Assembly (NCBI GenBank): GCA_015056315.1
Contig: SVGN01000023.1
Location: 1 to 39,638 of the forward strand
Direction: 5' to 3'
Length of the DNA: 39,638 nucleotides
Origin: Clostridiales bacterium
GTDB lineage: Bacteria; Bacillota; Clostridia; Christensenellales; Aristaeellaceae
Part shown: piece after piece, positions 1 through 6,825 of the stretch
Numbering within the stretch: the stretch's first letter is position 1
Layout of the letters: the number at the start of each line of letters is the position of its first letter
The notes under the pieces: generated by a model
Database searches by the model: none
What the model saw: only the letters and a program-made list of their open reading frames with translations
What the model was told of the DNA's origin: nothing
Position numbers and translations under genes: made by a program

Positions 1-1
1 T

Positions 2-127
2 GGCGACAACATCGACATGGAGATCACCCTGATCACCCCCATCGCCATCGAGCAGGGTCTGCGCTTCGCTATCCGTGAAGGCGGCCGTACCGTTGGTTCC
101 GGCGTTGTTGCTTCCGTGATCGAATAA
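2..127 (+). CDS. tuf: Elongation factor Tu, C-terminal end (partial)
   Basis: The first 41 codons in frame, ending in TAA at 125-127, give the last residues of EF-Tu domain 3. They include the characteristic [18 protein letters not shown] stretch and end in VIE. EF-Tu is the GTPase that delivers aminoacyl-tRNA to the ribosome. This C-terminal beta-barrel contacts tRNA and EF-Ts. The 5' part of the gene lies outside the window, so start, promoter and upstream neighbours (usually fusA or ribosomal protein genes) cannot be seen. The fragment is intact with no frameshift. Identification is very secure because EF-Tu is so conserved here. Confidence 0.97.
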   Translation, partial: GDNIDMEITLITPIAIEQGLRFAIREGGRTVGSGVVASVIE

Positions 128-204
128 TCGATTCACCGACCGCAGCACTGCGGAGGGCTCTGTAAAGGGCGTTCCCACGTGAGGCGTTACGTTCAAATGA
201 ACAA

Positions 205-257
205 ACAAATGGCCCATCGCATGGCTTCGGCTGCGCGGTGGGTCATTTGTTTCCCTT
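205..257 (+). terminator. Intrinsic terminator of tuf
   Basis: A 16-bp stem (205-220 with 235-250, two G-U pairs, no mismatches) with a 14-nt loop is followed by TTTCCCTT. A smaller hairpin, CCGCAG-CA-CTGCGG at 139-152, lies just after the tuf stop codon. The position about 80 nt after tuf fits a rho-independent terminator. Confidence 0.8.
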
Positions 258-318
258 ACGCCACGCAGGGAAGCGCCTGCGTTTTTCAGAAGCAGCGCAT
301 ACCCAAGCGCATAAAGAG

Positions 319-354
319 AAGCCCGCCGTCCGTTCAAACGGACAGCGGGCTTTT
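319..354. terminator. Hairpin between convergent tuf and methyltransferase, probably bidirectional terminator
   Basis: AGCCCGC and GTCCG pair with CGGAC and GCGGGCT, with one C-A mismatch and a TTCAAA loop. On the plus strand it is followed by TTTT; on the minus strand by TTCTCTTT. It sits 15 nt past the stop of the minus-strand methyltransferase gene, which it most likely ends. It may also catch read-through from tuf. Confidence 0.7.
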
Positions 355-368
355 GCAGCCTGAGGGTC

Positions 369-1082
369 TCAGCCATTTGCTTTCTGTACCATGATGCCCA
401 CAAAGCAGCTGTAAGGCTCGATCAGGCTGTGGTAATGCTGCTTGTCGCCTTCTGCATAGGGGTGCCCGGTTTGGAACCACTCCTCCCAGGGCTGGGTGAA
501 GGCAGCCATCTCCCACGTGCGCACCTGCGCGATCTGCGGGTGTTCGCCGATGAACCGGGCCCAGGCGCGGGGGCTTTGGAACATGTAAGACTCGTCGCCC
601 AGCCAGGGGGTCAGCAGCTCCCGGCTGCGGCCATCGTAGGCATCCTTCATACCGGGCACGGCGATCAGCGCCACGCCGCCGGGCTTCAGGAGGGGCAGTA
701 TCCGCTCGGCAAAGAAACCCTCCTTGGCTCCGAAGTAGTGGTAGGCATCGATGCTGACCACTGCATCGAACATCTCCTTTTCAAAAGACAGGCAGTTGGC
801 ATCCTCCTGTACGGGGATCATTCTGTCCGAAAGGCCCCAGGCAGCAAAGCGCTTCCGGTTATCCTCGGCAGAGATCCACAGGTCGTTGGCGTATACGGTT
901 GCCCCTGTTTCTTTTGCCAGAAACAGGCTGGTCACGCCGGTGCCGCAGCCCAGATCCAGTATCGTTTGCTCTGCCGCCAAAGAAAGCGTGTATTCCTCCA
1001 AAAGCGCATCAAGGATGCGGAGGCTGTTGGGGCCCATCAGGTTCTCTGCAACAAAAAGGTGCTTGTATGCGTCGCTCTTCAT
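369..1082 (-). CDS. Class I SAM-dependent methyltransferase
   Basis: The product has about 237 residues. The SAM-binding motif I, LDLGCGTG, is clear near residue 43. It is followed by an acidic motif II region (VYANDLW), a motif IV-like VVSIDAYHYF and LLKPGGVALI, as in the UbiE/Methyltransf_11 type of small-molecule methyltransferases. The substrate cannot be told from sequence. I chose ATG 1082 (MKSDAYKH) because GAAGGG lies about 10 nt upstream; an in-frame ATG at 1106 would add eight residues without a good ribosome site. It is the last gene of a minus-strand operon after MutS2-like and GNAT genes, 36 nt after the acetyltransferase stop. The association with acetylation suggests a small-molecule modification role, but this is inference. 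Confidence 0.85.
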   Translation of the reverse strand: MKSDAYKHLFVAENLMGPNSLRILDALLEEYTLSLAAEQTILDLGCGTGVTSLFLAKETGATVYANDLWISAEDNRKRFAAWGLSDRMIPVQEDANCLSFEKEMFDAVVSIDAYHYFGAKEGFFAERILPLLKPGGVALIAVPGMKDAYDGRSRELLTPWLGDESYMFQSPRAWARFIGEHPQIAQVRTWEMAAFTQPWEEWFQTGHPYAEGDKQHYHSLIEPYSCFVGIMVQKANG

Positions 1083-1118
1083 GCGTATCATCCCTTCTAC
1101 GATCAAATGTATTTGGGT

Positions 1119-1691
1119 TCAGCAATGCTCGTACATGTCGTACACCACATAGCCGTTTGCCCCGGCAAGGGAGCCGGGGCGGGTCTCCATGACCATCATG
1201 CAATCCGGGTTTTCCAGCGGAAAGCCTGAGGTGGCCCGGATGCCGTACTTGACCGAGGTCTCGAAGCCAAGCCGGTTGTAGAACCGGGGGTCGCCCTCCA
1301 CCAGAATGCCCCGTACGGGTTGTTTTTTCGCTTCTGCAAGCCCCAGCCGCAGCATGGTGATGCCGATGCCCTTGTGCACATGATCCGCGTGTACGGCCAC
1401 GGGAGCCAGGAGCAGATAGTCGGTGTTCTCCGGGGCGCAGCCGCCCTCCGGCGCAGGGGAGAGGGGAAAAGCCGAGAACATGAAGTGCCCAACGAGCTGC
1501 CCGTCGCACTCCGCCACGAAAGAAAGCTCCCTGCGGTAAAAACGGCCGGCACAGATCTCGTGGATCAAGGCTACCTCATCCTCTCCATCGGAATAGCCGG
1601 TATGCTCCCGGAAGGTCCGGCGCACCAGTTCATCGATCATCGGGAGATCCTGCTCCGTTTCGGGGCGGATAGTGATATCGCTTCTGTTCAC
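1119..1691 (-). CDS. GNAT family N-acetyltransferase (YhbS-like)
   Basis: This is a 190-residue GNAT fold protein. The N-terminal ITIRPETEQDLPMIDELVRRTF is the usual beta1-alpha1 opening. The acetyl-CoA-binding segment is VHADHVHKGIGITMLRLGL (a Q/RxxGxG/A-like loop, here HKGIGI), and the RFYNRLGFE motif is typical of the C-terminal half. It resembles predicted acetyltransferases of the YhbS group, whose substrates are mostly unknown. The start is GTG at 1691, only three nucleotides after the MutS2-like stop. Its Shine-Dalgarno GGAGG lies inside the last codons of that gene, so translation is probably coupled. Substrate is not assignable. Confidence 0.87.
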   Translation of the reverse strand: MNRSDITIRPETEQDLPMIDELVRRTFREHTGYSDGEDEVALIHEICAGRFYRRELSFVAECDGQLVGHFMFSAFPLSPAPEGGCAPENTDYLLLAPVAVHADHVHKGIGITMLRLGLAEAKKQPVRGILVEGDPRFYNRLGFETSVKYGIRATSGFPLENPDCMMVMETRPGSLAGANGYVVYDMYEHC

Positions 1692-1694
1692 AGG

Positions 1695-3614
1695 TCACTC
1701 CTCCTTCTTTGCTTCCCTGTGGATGATCACAGCGTTTTCGTCATGCTTGCGGCCCAGCTGATGGGCGGCTTTACGATTGTTGACGGTATCGAAGATAATG
1801 GAAAAATCGTAATCTTCCGGGTACAGCTGGCTGGCGGGTATGTGCAGCCTGAGGCGCTTGTGGTTCACCGCCCGCTTTTCGCCCTTTACCTGAACGATCA
1901 CCATGCCGTTTTCATCGGCAGGGCGGTAGACGATGGCGGTCTCGCCGTCCGGCTGCACCAGCACCGAATCGCCCATGGTAAACCGCTGCACCTTATCGGT
2001 GCCCTGCGGGCGCTGCCGGTGCAGGGTGCTGGCGGGGCGGGGCAGCACGGGTCTCAACTGGTCGCAGGGGCTGGTAGCGCCTTTTTGCTGTACGATCTGC
2101 TTGGCACGCTCCAGCAGCCCTTCTGCCATGCCCAGCTGCCGCGCAATGTACAGGGCGCAGCTTTCGCCGGTTTTGCCCAGCTCCAGCCGGTACAGCGGCT
2201 TCAGGGTCTCCCGGTCGAAGGCCATGCGGGCGGCAATAGTGCGAGGGGTGCGGGCGGCGTATTCCTTCACCTGAGGGTCGTGGGTGGTCACCAGATACCG
2301 GCAGCCACGCAGCCACAGCTCCTGCAGCACCGAAAGGGCAATGCCCATGCCCTCGGCAGGATCGGTGCCGCTGCCCAGTTCATCCAGCAGAACGAGGCTG
2401 TCCCGGCTGGCATCATTCAGGATGGAGATCACATTGGTGATGTGCCCGGAGAAGGTGCTCAGGTTCTGGAAAATGCTCTGGCTGTCGCCGATATCGCAGA
2501 GGATGCGGTCGTGCATGGGGATCAGCGAGCCCTCATTGCAGGGAATGTGCAGCCCGCTTTGTGCCATGGCGCAGAACAGCCCCACGGTCTTGATCACCAG
2601 TGTTTTACCGCCGGTGTTGGGGCCGGTGATCAGCAGACCGTCGCTGTCCTCCTCCATGGTCAGCTCCAGGGGCACGCAGCTTTCATCCGGCAGCATGGGG
2701 TGCCTGCCGCCCCGGATCACCAGCCTGCGGCCAGGGTGCAGCTCCGCGGGCACCGCACGGAGAGCGGCGCTGTATTTGGCCTTGGCAAAGATGGTGTCCA
2801 GCTGCTGCATCAGCTGGATGTTGCTGCGCACATCCCTGGCGGCATCCGCCACTTCGCCGCTGAGCACATAGAGCAGGCGGCGCACCTCCGCATCCTCCTC
2901 GATGGCCAGCAGAGACAGCTGCTCCTGCAGGCTGCGGATGGCGGTGGGCTCCATAAACAGGGTGCCGCCCTTGGCGGAGGCTTCGATGACAGTACCGCCA
3001 AAATCGTTTTTGAAGCGCTTGAGCACCGGCAGCACATAATGCTCCCCGCGCACGGAGATGTAGCTGTCGGCCAGATAGGCCTTTTTGGTTTTGAGGATAT
3101 GGTTCAGCTTTTCTTTGATGCTCTCCCGGAGGGTGTTCATCTGCCTGCGTACATTGCGCAGCGCCGGGCTGGCATCATCGTACACGTTTTCTTCGCTCAC
3201 AGCCGCCTCTATGCTGTGCCTGAGGGGCGTCAGGTCGGCAAAGGCACGGCCAAAGACCGCCACCTGTACGCACAGCGGGCCGCAGCCCTCGCCCCGCTTC
3301 AAATAATCGGCGGTACGGCGGCAGGCGGAGGCAAAGCGGGCCACTTCGCACAGCTGCCCGGGCAGCAGCATGCCGCCGCTCAGGGCGCTTTGGAGATAGC
3401 CGCTCACGTTATCCACCGGCGAAAGCGGGGGAGTGCCGCAGCTCTCCAGCAGCGCACGCGCAGAGGTGGTCTCGGCCATCTTCAGTTTGCACAGGGCTTC
3501 GTTGGTAATGGGGCGCAGCAAAGCCAGCTCCTCCTGCGCCTGCTTGCTGATGGCATGCTGCATGAGCTGCTCCAGAATGGTATCGAAATGCAGAGTCTTC
3601 AAATGTCTGTCCAT
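1695..3614 (-). CDS. MutS2-like DNA-binding ATPase lacking the Smr nuclease domain
   Basis: The product has 639 residues. The N-terminal part resembles the MutS2 core. The ABC-type ATPase has Walker A GPNTGGKT at 331-338, a Walker B LVLLDE ending at 412 followed by LGSGTDPAEG, and an H-loop TTHD near 443-446. A KOW-like strand region follows (about 540-595), then a short tail rich in charged residues. Canonical MutS2 is about 780 residues and ends in an Smr domain; this one stops where Smr would start, so it is a shorter clostridial MutS family member and not a bona fide mutS2. Family knowledge points to binding branched DNA or to rescue of collided ribosomes, but without Smr it cannot be the nuclease. 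Promoter at 3835-3864; first gene of a three-gene operon. Confidence 0.9.
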   Translation of the reverse strand: MDRHLKTLHFDTILEQLMQHAISKQAQEELALLRPITNEALCKLKMAETTSARALLESCGTPPLSPVDNVSGYLQSALSGGMLLPGQLCEVARFASACRRTADYLKRGEGCGPLCVQVAVFGRAFADLTPLRHSIEAAVSEENVYDDASPALRNVRRQMNTLRESIKEKLNHILKTKKAYLADSYISVRGEHYVLPVLKRFKNDFGGTVIEASAKGGTLFMEPTAIRSLQEQLSLLAIEEDAEVRRLLYVLSGEVADAARDVRSNIQLMQQLDTIFAKAKYSAALRAVPAELHPGRRLVIRGGRHPMLPDESCVPLELTMEEDSDGLLITGPNTGGKTLVIKTVGLFCAMAQSGLHIPCNEGSLIPMHDRILCDIGDSQSIFQNLSTFSGHITNVISILNDASRDSLVLLDELGSGTDPAEGMGIALSVLQELWLRGCRYLVTTHDPQVKEYAARTPRTIAARMAFDRETLKPLYRLELGKTGESCALYIARQLGMAEGLLERAKQIVQQKGATSPCDQLRPVLPRPASTLHRQRPQGTDKVQRFTMGDSVLVQPDGETAIVYRPADENGMVIVQVKGEKRAVNHKRLRLHIPASQLYPEDYDFSIIFDTVNNRKAAHQLGRKHDENAVIIHREAKKEE

Positions 3615-3834
3615 GTATGGGATCGTCTCCTGTCACATTGATCGCATGACCGGAGAACGGAACGCCTGCCTGTTCGGTCGTCAGCCTAAAGAAAGGCACA
3701 CAAAAAGTGCCGGTGGCCGACGGTATGACGTATGTGTACAGCAAACAGAGCGGTCATGCGGCCGCTTTCTGGTTCTGACGCACATGGCGTTCCTTACCGA
3801 ACCGACATCCAGCACCTCCGAAAGTTGATGGTTC
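3615..3834 (-). other. Long untranslated leader of the MutS2-like operon
   Basis: About 210 nt separate the predicted transcription start (near 3828) from the ATG at 3614. I see no known riboswitch. Two very small reading frames occur: a 4-codon frame after GGAGG near 3815, and a 23-codon frame from ATG 3757 to the stop at 3686 (begins MTALFAVHIRH) with only a weak ribosome site. Neither is convincing as a gene. The remaining sequence of this intergenic stretch holds the promoter and the terminator of the dehydrogenase. Confidence 0.4.
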
Positions 3835-3864
3835 ATTGTAGCATGGCAATACATGGCTTGTCAA
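3835..3864 (-). promoter_or_regulatory. Sigma-A promoter of MutS2-like operon
   Basis: On the minus strand the -35 is TTGACA (3859-3864, perfect consensus) and the -10 is TACAAT (3835-3840), with an 18-nt spacer. It reads towards the MutS2-like gene. Confidence 0.75.
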
Positions 3865-3869
3865 CATAG

Positions 3870-3909
3870 AAGGGCGTATGCGCCGCCACGAAGCGGTACA
3901 TACGCCCTT
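3870..3909 (-). terminator. Terminator of the alcohol dehydrogenase gene
   Basis: A perfect 11-bp stem, AAGGGCGTATG (3870-3880) with CATACGCCCTT (3899-3909), starts 16 nt after the stop codon of the minus-strand dehydrogenase. An inner CCGC/GCGG pairing lengthens it. The run of T after the stem is poor (CTATG), so termination may be partial; it lies just upstream of the MutS2-like promoter. Confidence 0.6.
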
Positions 3910-3924
3910 GCTGCATGATTGTCA

Positions 3925-5097
3925 TCACAGTGCCAGCCGGTAGACCTCTTCTGCCATCGGCGCATCCAGCGGCACAAAACCGCCCAGCCTGCCGCCCATC
4001 ATGGCAACGGCACGGGCAGCCATCTCGGGGATGCGGCTGCCGTCGATACCCATCTCCCCAAGGGTGGTCGGCAGCCCCAGGGAGCGGTAGAAGGCCTCCA
4101 GCCGGAGGATGCCCTCGTTGGCGGCTTCCTCATCGGTGGCAAAGGCTTCGCCCACCGCAAAGACCCGACGGGCAAACTGCGCCAGCTTTCTGGCACCGCC
4201 CCTGGGCAGTACATATTTCATCCATGCAGGGAACATCACCGCAAGGCCTGCGCCGTGGGCGATGTCGTACAGGGCGCTCAGCTCATGCTCCAGCTTGTGG
4301 CTGGCCCAATCGCCCACACGGCCGGTATCCAGCAGGGTGTTGTGGGCCAGCGCGCCCGCCCAGGTGATCTCTGCACGGGCATCGTAATCGTCGGGCTTTG
4401 CCATCACGATGGGCGCGTTGTTGATCACCGTTACCAGCGCACCTTCGATGAGCCGGTCGGTCAGCTCCACGTTTTCCACCATGGTAAAGTACCGCTCCAT
4501 CATGTGCGCCATAATATCCACGATGCCGCAGGCGGTCTGGTAGGGCGGCAGGGTGAAGCTGTACTCCGGGTTCAGGATGGAGAAGGTGGGGAAGTTGGTA
4601 AAGGCGTTGCGTCCCCGCTTGCACAGATCCTCCTCCCGGGTGATGACGCTGGAGCGGCTCATCTCGCTGCCCGCAGCAGGAATGGTCAGCACCACGCCAA
4701 GGGGCAGGGCGGTCTCGTTGGTGCCCTTGCCCTCGTACAGCTCCCACACATCTCCCTCGTAGCAGGCCCCGTTCACGATAGCCTTGGCGGTGTCGATGGC
4801 GCTGCCGCCGCCCACCGCCAGCACCAGCTGGATCTGCTCTCTGCGGCATACCTCAATGCCTTCACGCACCGGCGAAAGCCGGGGGTTGGGCTGCACACCG
4901 GCAAGCTCCCACACCTGTGCATTTACATTACCGAGCTTTTGCATCACAGCATCGTACACGCCGGTACGCTTGATGCTGCCGCCGCCGTACACCAGCAGCA
5001 CACGCTTGCCGTAGCGCTCCACCTCTTTGGGCAGCTGCTCCAGCGCATTTCGGCCAAAATGGATGCGGGTCGGGTTCTGAAAAGAAAAATCGATCAT
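3925..5097 (-). CDS. Iron-containing alcohol dehydrogenase (butanol dehydrogenase type)
   Basis: The protein has 390 residues, the normal length for group III Fe-dependent alcohol dehydrogenases, and resembles the YugJ/BdhA subgroup that reduces aldehydes with NADPH or NADH. Visible features are the nucleotide-binding loops YGGGSIKRTG and AVGGGSAIDTAKA, the segment IPAAGSEMS, and the metal ligands: Asp and His in IVDIMAHMMERYF and His residues in the later HKLEHELSALYDIAHGAGLA. The open frame runs further upstream without a start signal, but the ATG at 5097 (MIDFSFQNP) is preceded by AAGGAGC and matches the family start. It is a single-gene unit with its own promoter and terminator, divergent from dacF. 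Likely role: fermentation end-product reduction; substrate not determinable. Confidence 0.93.
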   Translation of the reverse strand: MIDFSFQNPTRIHFGRNALEQLPKEVERYGKRVLLVYGGGSIKRTGVYDAVMQKLGNVNAQVWELAGVQPNPRLSPVREGIEVCRREQIQLVLAVGGGSAIDTAKAIVNGACYEGDVWELYEGKGTNETALPLGVVLTIPAAGSEMSRSSVITREEDLCKRGRNAFTNFPTFSILNPEYSFTLPPYQTACGIVDIMAHMMERYFTMVENVELTDRLIEGALVTVINNAPIVMAKPDDYDARAEITWAGALAHNTLLDTGRVGDWASHKLEHELSALYDIAHGAGLAVMFPAWMKYVLPRGGARKLAQFARRVFAVGEAFATDEEAANEGILRLEAFYRSLGLPTTLGEMGIDGSRIPEMAARAVAMMGGRLGGFVPLDAPMAEEVYRLAL

Positions 5098-5131
5098 TGA
5101 AAAACGCTCCTTTTTGGTTGGTCTTGCTCCC

Positions 5132-5160
5132 ATTGTAGCACGTTTTTGCCCATCTGCAAA
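5132..5160 (-). promoter_or_regulatory. Promoter of the alcohol dehydrogenase gene
   Basis: On the minus strand TTTGCA (5155-5160), a 17-nt spacer and TACAAT (5132-5137) lie 35 nt upstream of the ATG. The -10 is good, the -35 matches four of six positions. Confidence 0.55.
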
Positions 5161-5231
5161 CCGTTGCCCCCAGAAGGCAGCCGCAGCAAGCCTCATGGTT
5201 TTGGCAGATGTGTAAACCTTACGGGTTTTCC

Positions 5232-5260
5232 TTGTCTTGGCGGGCGTTGGGTGGTATAAT
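5232..5260 (+). promoter_or_regulatory. Sigma-A promoter of dacF and the following operon
   Basis: TTGTCT (5232-5237), a 17-nt spacer and a perfect TATAAT (5255-5260) lie 41 nt upstream of the dacF start. No further promoter as strong was seen until after the DEAD-box helicase gene, so it may drive the whole dacF-to-rpe series. Confidence 0.8.
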
Positions 5261-5301
5261 AAGCTGTTAAGATTTGACCATTTGGGAAAGGAGCGGAAGG
5301 A

Positions 5302-6804
5302 ATGGATATGAGGCAGACCAGGCTCGGCCGTTGGCTGTGCGCAATGCTTGCGTTTGTTTGCTGCTTTGGTGTGCTGCTGCCCTTTACCACCCCGCAGCCC
5401 GCTCTGGCAGAGGAGATCAAATTCATCGCTCCCCGCCTGCCCAGCGGCGTTGATCCCTACGACCCCGAAAAGCCAGAGGAGCTGAGCCCCGACCAGCTCT
5501 ATGCCAAGGCCGCCATTCTGATCGAAGCCTCCACCGGCGAGGTGATCATGGAAAAGAATGCCGACCAGCGCATGTATCCCGCCTCCACCACCAAGATCAT
5601 GACCACCCTGCTGGGCATCATGATGGGCGATATGAGCCAGACCGTTACCATGTCGGAGACCGCCATGGTCTATGAGGACGGTGTTTCCGAGATCGAGCTG
5701 GATGTGGGCGAGACCATCAACTTCAGCGATCTGCTCTACGCCACCATGGTTCGAAGCGGTAACGACGGTGCCAACCTGATCGCCGAGACCATCGCAGGCG
5801 ATAACTACCGCTTTGCCGAACTGATGAACAACGCCGCCGCCATGTACGGCTGCACCGGCACCCACTTCGTCAACCCCAGCGGTCTGCACGACCCCGACCA
5901 TTACACCACCGCCCGGGATATGGCCAAGATCGCCCGGGCCGCCATGGAGAACGAGACCTTCCGAAAGATCGCCTCCACGTATGCCTTTACGCTGCCCCGC
6001 TCCAACCTGCGCCGTTCCCGCTTGTTGACGGGCGCTTCCACCAACTGGCTCAACAAGAACCAGGAGACCACCGAGGATTACACCTCCACCTATTACCCCT
6101 ACGCCATCGGTATCAAGACCGGTTTTACCTCTGCGGCGGGCTACTGCTATGTAGGCTCTGCCGAAAGAGACGGTGTGCGCCTCATCTCTGTAGTGTTCTA
6201 CACCACCAACGGCGGCCGCTGGTCCGACAGCCGTAAGCTGATGGAATACGGCTTCTCCCAGTTCGTCAGCATGACGCCCCAGGAGCTGTACAACGAAAAC
6301 CCCATCACCGTGGATACCTCCGGCTTCTCACTGGAGGATGAGGGTTTGGGCCGCCTTACGCTGAATGTGCAGCCCAGGGTGGATCAGCGCACGGTAAGCA
6401 TCGTTGCCACCCGTGCCGAGATGGAGGCTAAGGCCCGCAATCTGCGCCAGACCGTGCTCATCGAATACACCCGAGATTTTGCCGCCCCCATCGAGCAGGG
6501 CGAGATCATGGGCACGATGACCTACTACCCCGAGGATGGCGGCAGCGCCGTGGTCTACGATCTGGTGGCCAGCCGCAGCATACTCAGGCGCTCCAATGCG
6601 CCCCTTACCCTGGAGGAGATCGAGAAGCTGGTCTTCTCCGACCCTAACCCCTTCCCGCCGCTTTCGCTGGAGCTGGTGCTGCTGTTCCTGCTCCCGCTGG
6701 TAGTGGTGGTGCTGCTCCTTGTGCTGCTGTGGAAGCTCCTCAAGCGCACCCGCAGGCACAAGCACAGCCGTCTGCCCAGGTCGCAGAACCGTCATTTCCG
6801 TTAA
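5302..6804 (+). CDS. dacF: D-alanyl-D-alanine carboxypeptidase (penicillin-binding protein, DacF type)
   Basis: This is a 500-residue low-molecular-weight penicillin-binding protein (peptidase S11) that trims the terminal D-Ala from peptidoglycan stem peptides outside the cell. A signal peptide occupies residues 1-36, with likely cleavage after ALA. The three active-site motifs are STTK (95-98, nucleophile Ser95), SGN (152-154) and KTG (272-274). A beta-rich PBP5 C-terminal domain follows, and a hydrophobic helix at about 455-478 with a basic tail anchors the protein by its C-terminus. That ordinary transmembrane anchor replaces the usual amphipathic helix. The start ATG 5302 has AAAGGAG eight nucleotides upstream; a second ATG two codons later is possible. 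First gene of the plus-strand operon. Confidence 0.92.
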   Translation: MDMRQTRLGRWLCAMLAFVCCFGVLLPFTTPQPALAEEIKFIAPRLPSGVDPYDPEKPEELSPDQLYAKAAILIEASTGEVIMEKNADQRMYPASTTKIMTTLLGIMMGDMSQTVTMSETAMVYEDGVSEIELDVGETINFSDLLYATMVRSGNDGANLIAETIAGDNYRFAELMNNAAAMYGCTGTHFVNPSGLHDPDHYTTARDMAKIARAAMENETFRKIASTYAFTLPRSNLRRSRLLTGASTNWLNKNQETTEDYTSTYYPYAIGIKTGFTSAAGYCYVGSAERDGVRLISVVFYTTNGGRWSDSRKLMEYGFSQFVSMTPQELYNENPITVDTSGFSLEDEGLGRLTLNVQPRVDQRTVSIVATRAEMEAKARNLRQTVLIEYTRDFAAPIEQGEIMGTMTYYPEDGGSAVVYDLVASRSILRRSNAPLTLEEIEKLVFSDPNPFPPLSLELVLLFLLPLVVVVLLLVLLWKLLKRTRRHKHSRLPRSQNRHFR

Positions 6805-6825
6805 CACGCATGAAGGAGGAGAGCC

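Noticed and set aside
1320..3641. A 773-codon plus-strand frame opposite the MutS2-like gene.
   Set aside because: It lacks a ribosome site and any recognisable domain, and is rich in His, Gln and Ala as expected from antisense translation of a GC-rich gene. The minus strand encodes a clear ATPase.
3686..3757. A 23-codon frame in the MutS2-like leader as an attenuation peptide.
   Set aside because: The ribosome site is weak and no alternative terminator/antiterminator pair was evident. It is left as a note only.
5098..5901. An N-terminal extension of the alcohol dehydrogenase frame by 268 codons.
   Set aside because: It overlaps the dacF gene on the other strand and the dehydrogenase promoter. 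The family start and a good ribosome site are at 5097.
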